From CAXXOK01 sp964584315 (GTDB taxonomy: Bacteria; Bacillota; Clostridia; Christensenellales; Aristaeellaceae), in NCBI GenBank assembly GCA_964584315.1, contig CAZOZO010000008.1, forward strand, positions 16,898 through 80,897: a stretch of 64,000 nucleotides of DNA, written 5' to 3'. A program made the position numbers and the translations under genes. Numbering within the stretch: the stretch's first letter is position 1; the number at the start of each line of letters is the position of its first letter. Shown here in pieces: positions 59,235 through 64,000 of the stretch. The notes under the pieces were generated by a model. That model was not told the origin of the DNA. It searched no databases and saw only the letters and a list, made by a program, of their open reading frames with translations.

Positions 59235-59937
59235 GGGCGCTCACCCCCAGATACAGGCGGCCGACGTCGCTCTTGCGATAGGCCGCGGTGTCGCCGTAAA
59301 ACAGCGGCTCCGTGCGCAGGTGCAGGACGTGGCTGGCGTTTTGCACGGCGGCGTTCACGTCGTGCGACACCATGACGACCGTGATGCCATCCTGCCTGTT
59401 CAGTTCCCCGATGGTCTGGTACAGCTCCGCCGTGGCGAGGGGGTCAAGCCCCGCCCCCGGCTCGTCCAGCAACAGCAGGCGCTGTGTGGCGCACAGGGCG
59501 CGTGCCAGCAGCACGCGCTGCTGCTGCCCGCCCGAAAGCGCATGGTAGCTGCGGTTTTGCAGGGGAATGATGCCTAGGCGCTCCATGGCGGCCGCGGCGC
59601 GTCGCTTTTCGGCAGCGAGGTATACGGGGCGCAGGCCCATCCGGTTCAGGCAGCCGGAGAGCACAACCTCGCGAACGCTGGCGGGAAAGTCACGCTGCAC
59701 GGCGGTCTGCTGCGGAAGGTAGCCGATCTGTGCGGGCTTGAGCCCATCGCCGTAGCGAACGGAGCCCGCCGACAGGGGGTGCAGGCGCAGCAGCGCCTTG
59801 ATAAGCGTGGATTTGCCGGAGCCGTTTTCCCCCACGATGCAAAGATACTCGCCAGCCTCCACGGAAAAGTCCAGCCCCTGTACTGCCACGGTGCGATCGT
59901 ACCTGAGGGTCAAGCCCTCGCAGTCGATCAGCGCCAT
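59227..59937 (-). CDS. znuC: Zinc/manganese ABC transporter ATP-binding protein
   Basis: A 236-residue ATPase: Walker A GENGSGKSTLIKALL, GYLPQQTAVQRDFPASVREV (Q-loop with the family's DFP), signature LSGGQQQRVLLARAL, Walker B LLLLDEPGAGLD and VMVSHDVNAAVQ. ATG 59937 starts one base after the znuA stop. Energises zinc uptake with ZnuB and ZnuA. Confidence 0.93.
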   Translation of the reverse strand: MALIDCEGLTLRYDRTVAVQGLDFSVEAGEYLCIVGENGSGKSTLIKALLRLHPLSAGSVRYGDGLKPAQIGYLPQQTAVQRDFPASVREVVLSGCLNRMGLRPVYLAAEKRRAAAAMERLGIIPLQNRSYHALSGGQQQRVLLARALCATQRLLLLDEPGAGLDPLATAELYQTIGELNRQDGITVVMVSHDVNAAVQNASHVLHLRTEPLFYGDTAAYRKSDVGRLYLGVSAHA

Positions 59938-59938
59938 G

Positions 59939-60880
59939 TCAGTTCAGCGCCTCCCTGAGGGTGGCCAGGTTGTCGGTCATGAAGTCCACATAGGTCTTGC
60001 CCGCGGCAAACTCATCGGCGGTCAGGTTGTGGCAGGCATAGAACACGCGGCTGGGCACGCCCGTCTCCTCGCTGATGACATCCGCCACACGGTGGGCGGA
60101 GAGCTCCGGGTAGAGCACCACTGGCACCTGATCCTGCTTGACCTTGTTCATGAGGAAGGCGATGGTCTGCGCGCTGGGCTCGCTCTCGCCGGAGCAGCCG
60201 GGGAAAGCCGCGTAGTATGTGAGGCCGTAGGCATGGGTGAAGTAGCGCATCGCAAAGCGGTCGCCAAAGATCAGTTCCGTGCGCTTGGCACTTTTGACCA
60301 CGTCGCGGAAGGCCGCGTCCAGCGCGGTCAGCCTGGCCACATAGGCGGTGGCGTTGGCAGCGTAGGCATCCGCGTGGGCGGGGTCGAGGGCGGCCATTTC
60401 GGCGGCGATGCCCTGCACCATGGCGGCGGCGTTCAGCGGGGCCGTCCACACATGCTCATCCAGCTCGACCTCGGTCGCGCCGTTCGCGACGGGTGCTTCG
60501 GCCTGCATGCCCTCCACCACTTCCTCGTCCAGGGTGGGCACCATGTCGGTCAGCTTCAAAGAATTGACGCTGCCGTCGGGCATGGAGCTCAAGATCTCCT
60601 CCACCCACACGTCACTCTCGCCGCCCACGTAGATGAACAGGTCGGCGTTCTGGATGGCGATGATGTCCTGCGGCGTGGGCTCGTAGGCGTGCATCTCGGC
60701 GCCCGGGCGCAGCAGCATGCTCAGGTGGACCGCGCCGGTATCGCCGGCTACGGCGCGCACAAAATCGTACTGTGGGAAGACAGTGGCGACCACGTTGAGC
60801 GTGGGCGCGACTTGAGCCACGGCGGGGGCGGCGGCCAGCAGAAGCATGAGGGCTGCGAGCAGCGATATGATCTTTTTCAT
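59939..60880 (-). CDS. znuA: Zinc-binding periplasmic-type solute-binding protein
   Basis: A 313-residue cluster A-I binding protein. Signal peptide LLAALMLLLAAAPAVAQ has an AxA site but no lipobox Cys. Metal-site candidates: His in GAEMHAYEPTPQDI, His in ELDEHVWTAPLNA, Glu/Asp late. ATVFPQYDFVRAVAG and DLFIYVGGESDVWVEEIL are typical. The second loop lacks the long His-rich stretch seen in many ZnuA proteins. GGAGG precedes ATG 60880. Zinc over manganese is preferred because of the Zur-like operator, but this is inference. Confidence 0.92.
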   Translation of the reverse strand: MKKIISLLAALMLLLAAAPAVAQVAPTLNVVATVFPQYDFVRAVAGDTGAVHLSMLLRPGAEMHAYEPTPQDIIAIQNADLFIYVGGESDVWVEEILSSMPDGSVNSLKLTDMVPTLDEEVVEGMQAEAPVANGATEVELDEHVWTAPLNAAAMVQGIAAEMAALDPAHADAYAANATAYVARLTALDAAFRDVVKSAKRTELIFGDRFAMRYFTHAYGLTYYAAFPGCSGESEPSAQTIAFLMNKVKQDQVPVVLYPELSAHRVADVISEETGVPSRVFYACHNLTADEFAAGKTYVDFMTDNLATLREALN

Positions 60881-60945
60881 GGATATACCTCCGTTACTAT
60901 GGTGGATGGGGGCAGGGGGATCTATGGCAAGCGCGGAGGCGGCGC

Positions 60946-61254
60946 TCAATCGTTCATGCGGGTGCAAAGGGCGACAAGCGTTCGCGGGGGCAGGCGGCGT
61001 AAAAGCCTCGCGGCCGTGCGGCGGTACAGCGTACCCGCATGCCCCGCCCCGCGCAGCAGCGCAAACAGCGCGGCCAGCTGCAAAAGCAGCGCGTGCAGCG
61101 ACAGAATGGTTTTACACACGACGCAGTCGAGGCCCGGGCAAAAGTGTCCCGTCTCGGCAAACATCGCGCCGATGGAAAACAGCAGCATGAGCGCGAACAG
61201 CGAGGCCATCAGCAGCGCGCGCCGCTCGCGGGCACGATCGACGGCCATTCGCAT
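60946..61254 (-). CDS. Small membrane protein with CxxC-type motif, first gene of the zinc operon
   Basis: A 102-residue protein with two membrane helices (ALLMASLFALMLLFSIGAMF and LSLHALLLQLAALFALL) separated by the Cys-rich turn FCPGLDCVVCKTI and a basic C-terminus. GGGGGA precedes ATG 61254. It is the promoter-proximal gene of the znuACB unit. The three Cys plus His (HFCPGLDCVVC) could bind zinc. Similar small CPG-type membrane proteins are found in Firmicute zinc operons, but function is unknown. Confidence 0.7.
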   Translation of the reverse strand: MRMAVDRARERRALLMASLFALMLLFSIGAMFAETGHFCPGLDCVVCKTILSLHALLLQLAALFALLRGAGHAGTLYRRTAARLLRRLPPRTLVALCTRMND

Positions 61255-61300
61255 ACGCTTATCCCCCGCTTTCCTCAACGTCAGTGCAAACCCTTAATTG

Positions 61301-61349
61301 GAAATGACTTTCGATTTCAAATTATAACGGTTCGCGCGCAAACTGTCAA
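61301..61349 (-). promoter_or_regulatory. Zinc operon promoter with Zur/Fur-like operator
   Basis: Minus-strand TTGACA (61344-61349), 17-base spacer, TATAAT (61321-61326). Just after the -10 lies TTTGAAAT-CGAAAGTC-ATTTCCAA (minus strand), a 7-of-8 dyad in the style of Fur-family operators; repression by a zinc-bound Zur is the likely control. Confidence 0.65.
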
Positions 61350-61386
61350 GCGCGGCTTCAAGCGTTATATATGCGCGCTTTGCGCC

Positions 61387-61415
61387 TTTACAGAACGTGG
61401 TGATTATGGTAGCAT
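61387..61415 (+). promoter_or_regulatory. Promoter of the sensor-MFS gene
   Basis: TTTACA (61387-61392), 17-base spacer, TAGCAT (61410-61415), divergent from the zinc promoter and about 75 bases before the start codon. Confidence 0.55.
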
Positions 61416-61491
61416 GACGGCATAAGTCCATGAGAGATACCGCACCCCGTTCCCGTCGCCCGAACGTCCGACAGGGGAGGCAGCCGTCTTG

Positions 61492-64000
61492 ATGCGCAGG
61501 CTGAACAAATGGATCTGGTTGCCGCTGATCGTGCTGACGGTCGCGGCATCGGTGCTGCTGGCCCGCAGCCTTGATTTTCTGAAGGAATCGCCCTTCACTT
61601 TGACGCGCGTGTGGCAAACGCCCTCGGCCGTGGCGGTCGCGCCGGATGGCAGCATGGCCGTGGTGGAGAACAGCAAGATGCTCGTGACCATCACCGATGG
61701 GGCGGGCCGCCTTCGCGCGCGCATCCGCGGCGGGTCGACGGATACGGACGCATTCTACTACGCGGAGCACGTGGTCACCGATGGACAGAGCGTTGTGATC
61801 GCCGAGGTGCGTCATGCCCAGAGCAGTACCTTTGTGCAGAGCGAGCGCATCATCCGCTATGACATGGAGGGCATGCGGCAGGAGGTGCTCTATACCGCCG
61901 AGTACGCGCAGGGCGACCAGCCGCGCCAGCTGGGCCGCATCCGCAGCCTCCGCCTGCTAGATGGGCAAATAGCGTTCACATGGGTGCAGAGCACGGCGGT
62001 GGGCGTGTCCGTATGCGAAAATGGCGCGGCGCGGGAACTATTCCATCTGCGCCTGACGGGCGACGATGCAGTGCACGCGGCCTATGAGCCGGTCACGGGC
62101 ACGCTTTGCTTTACCACCAAGAAGGGGCTCATTGGCACTGCGCGGGGGGGTGGCATGGTGGCATGGCTTCCCTATGGCGACGGTGTGCGCGTGCCCTGGG
62201 GCGTGGATATGGCCGCGGACGGCACGGTGCTTGCCAGCGACCTGATCGGCGGCCAGGTGGACAGGATCGCCGGCGGCGAGGTGCAAACGCTGTGGAAGGG
62301 TGGGCTCACGTATGACGTGGCCGCTGTGGATGGGGGCGCGGCCTTTGCCGACGGCGCGGCCGTGATCCGCATCGGCGCGAATGGCGAGGTGCTGCAAAGC
62401 TCGCCACAGGTCACGCTCTCGCCCCTGTTTGCCCTGCGGCTGGTGCTCACATGGGCGGCGACCGTCTACCTTTCACTGGCATTGCTGTGGCTGGTCATAT
62501 GGCTTGTTAAGCTCCTGCGCAGGCAGCCGTTCTCCGAGGCAAAGCGGCGGATGCTGATCGCATCGGCCAGCGTGCTGGTCACGGTGGTCGTGGTCATGGG
62601 CTTCTTGCTGTCGTTCGTGCAACGGCAGATGCAAACGCAAACACTGGGCACCCTTTCGCAGCTGGCGGAGTCGATATCCGCCACGTCGGGTACGGTGTTT
62701 GGCGATAAACTGGCGCGCATCCAAAAGTTGAGCGACTACCGCGGCGACGATTACATGGCCGTGCGCGGTTATATGGACGCGTTCTGCGACGCCAGCTACC
62801 GCAGCGGTTCCAACCTCTATTACATCCTGTACCGCTTTGGGGGCGACATGCTCTACGGCGTGATGGACTATGAGAACACGACCGGCGTGCGCTACCCGTA
62901 TTGCCCGCTTTCGGGCACGGTATACGGCGAGGTAGCGGTCACCCGCAAAACGCAGCGGGTCGAAGGTGAAGCCGATATCTACGGCATGTGGAGCTACGCC
63001 GTCGCCCCGGTATACGGTTCCAAGGGCGACGTGGTAGGGTTGCTGGAGGTGGGCACCAACCAATACGGCGAGGTGGTGGCGCGCAATGCGCTGATCCGCG
63101 GCGTGCTTACGGGCGTGCTGGTCGCGCTGATGATGGCGATGCTGGCCTTCAACGAACTGACGGCGTTCAGCGACCATCTGGCGCGTCGCAGGGTGCTTCG
63201 CCTCGCGGGGGGCAGGCGCATCGCGCTGGGCTTCATCCGTCCGCTCATCTTTTTGGTGTTCATGGCGGATAATATGGACGCGGCCTACATCCCGCAGCTC
63301 TCGGCGCAGCTGGGGGCGGCTTCGGCAGGTTTTCTGCCGCTGGCGCTGGCCAGCGCGCTGCCCATGAGCTTGCAGCTGTTGACCATCGGCCTTTCCGCGC
63401 TGGTGGCGGGGCGCGTGCTGGACAGGAGCCACCCGCGCGCGGTGCTGCTGGGCGGCTTTGCGCTGCAATGCGTGGGCGCGTTTACGGCCATCGGCGCCAT
63501 CGTGAGCGGGCAATACTGGCTGCTTCTGTTGGCCAAGGCTGTGGGCGGCGTGGGCACCGGCGCCTCCGTGGTCACATGCAACGCCATGCCTGCCCGCACC
63601 GAGGAGCCCACCGAACAGCAATCGTTGATCGCAGGGCTCAACGTGGGTGTGATCACGGGCGTGGTGCTGGGCTCGTCCGCGGGCGGCTATGTGGCCCAGT
63701 ATCTGGGCTACCCCGCGGCGTACCTCGCCTCGGTCGTGTGCGTGCTCACGGCGGCTGGGCTGGCGCTGCACAGCCTGCGAGGCTCGGAAACGCTCACCGC
63801 CACGGTTGAGGAGAAGGCAGGCACGCGGGGCGATACACTGCGCTTCCTCAAAAACCCGCGGGTGTTCAGCTTTCTGCTGTTCGTCATGCTGCCGTACATG
63901 CTCATGATGTATTTCAAGGATTACCTGTTCCCGCTGTTCGCGTCCGGGCTGGGCAAGACGGAGTCGGTCATCGGCAGCGTGATGCTGCTGGGCGGCGCGC
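61492..64000 (+). CDS. Sensory-domain/MFS fusion protein, C-terminus cut by window edge
   Basis: Open from ATG 61492 (GGGGAGG 12 bases upstream) to the window end, 836 codons. Order: membrane anchor (WIWLPLIVLTVAASVLLA), a beta-propeller-like domain (about 35-295, with VAVAPDGSMAVVENSKMLV and PWGVDMAADGTVLASDLIGG as NHL/SMP-like units), two membrane helices, a Cache-like sensor (about 375-530: LGTLSQLAESISATSGTVFG, GSNLYYILYRFGGDMLYGVM, MWSYAVAPVYGSKGDVVGLL), then an MFS half (FIRPLIFLVFMADNMDAAYI, LVAGRVLDRSHPRAVLLGG, LAKAVGGVGTGASVV). Transporters rarely carry such inputs; proteins of this plan may end in a SpoIIE-like phosphatase or another output domain, which lies beyond the edge. Probably a receptor using an MFS module rather than a plain transporter (inference). 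Confidence 0.8.
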   Translation, partial: MRRLNKWIWLPLIVLTVAASVLLARSLDFLKESPFTLTRVWQTPSAVAVAPDGSMAVVENSKMLVTITDGAGRLRARIRGGSTDTDAFYYAEHVVTDGQSVVIAEVRHAQSSTFVQSERIIRYDMEGMRQEVLYTAEYAQGDQPRQLGRIRSLRLLDGQIAFTWVQSTAVGVSVCENGAARELFHLRLTGDDAVHAAYEPVTGTLCFTTKKGLIGTARGGGMVAWLPYGDGVRVPWGVDMAADGTVLASDLIGGQVDRIAGGEVQTLWKGGLTYDVAAVDGGAAFADGAAVIRIGANGEVLQSSPQVTLSPLFALRLVLTWAATVYLSLALLWLVIWLVKLLRRQPFSEAKRRMLIASASVLVTVVVVMGFLLSFVQRQMQTQTLGTLSQLAESISATSGTVFGDKLARIQKLSDYRGDDYMAVRGYMDAFCDASYRSGSNLYYILYRFGGDMLYGVMDYENTTGVRYPYCPLSGTVYGEVAVTRKTQRVEGEADIYGMWSYAVAPVYGSKGDVVGLLEVGTNQYGEVVARNALIRGVLTGVLVALMMAMLAFNELTAFSDHLARRRVLRLAGGRRIALGFIRPLIFLVFMADNMDAAYIPQLSAQLGAASAGFLPLALASALPMSLQLLTIGLSALVAGRVLDRSHPRAVLLGGFALQCVGAFTAIGAIVSGQYWLLLLAKAVGGVGTGASVVTCNAMPARTEEPTEQQSLIAGLNVGVITGVVLGSSAGGYVAQYLGYPAAYLASVVCVLTAAGLALHSLRGSETLTATVEEKAGTRGDTLRFLKNPRVFSFLLFVMLPYMLMMYFKDYLFPLFASGLGKTESVIGSVMLLGGA

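Overview
The window looks like a chromosomal segment of a GC-rich, gut-type Clostridia (Firmicutes) bacterium. The evidence is strong AGGAGG ribosome sites, TTGACA-17-TATAAT promoters, a T-box leader, MutS2, Na+-decarboxylase subunits, TRAP and Zn/Met ABC transporters, and many short Rho-independent terminators. I cannot name a species from sequence alone. A striking shared trait is that all seven complete secreted proteins with a clear signal peptide, including three ABC/TRAP solute-binding proteins, have AxA-type cleavage sites and none has a lipobox cysteine.

Layout. 1-2140: start of a type I methyltransferase gene (hsdM, cut by the left edge), then decayed remains of an integrative element (sigma factor and tyrosine recombinase), beside two tRNA-Ser genes (2245-2450). 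2697-9568: a His-rich MarR regulator, two secreted proteins of unknown role, and an ABC exporter pair. 9990-19486: a uronate block with uxaC and uxaA divergent, a KdgF-like cupin, an AraM-like dehydrogenase, an MFS transporter and a DctPQM TRAP transporter. One 14-base dyad, TGTAA-N4-TTAC(A/G), lies just downstream of the promoters of uxaC, uxaA and the TRAP operon and appears to tie them into one regulon. 20204-22897: wecB, murI and a membrane protein. 23089-29908: a GNAT enzyme, an acyl-CoA synthetase behind a T-box, and two envelope proteins. 30203-34282: methionine/cysteine physiology, with metNIQ preceded by an unannotated 26-codon leader packed with Cys and Met codons and followed by a terminator, and ahcY upstream. 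34457-37301: trxA, a BTAD-type regulator and two small membrane proteins. 37703-44195: an Fe-dependent alcohol dehydrogenase, an oadB/oadG-type sodium pump without its alpha subunit, a GNAT enzyme, a thioesterase and a glycosyltransferase-like protein. 44633-49045: a 1470-residue multi-PAS/EAL signalling protein. 49333-57831: peptidyl-prolyl isomerase, U32 peptidase, mutS2, a two-component system and aroK. 57958-61254: a zinc uptake operon under a Zur-like operator. 61492-64000: an MFS protein with a large extracytoplasmic sensory N-terminus, cut by the right edge.

The most interesting signals are non-coding or very small: the Cys/Met leader peptide with attenuator before metN; the T-box on an acyl-CoA synthetase rather than on an amino-acid gene; a roughly 180-base structured repeat present twice (37305-37490 and 44281-44460) with compensatory stem changes; and the shared uronate operator. 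No CRISPR array, rRNA or complete mobile element was seen.
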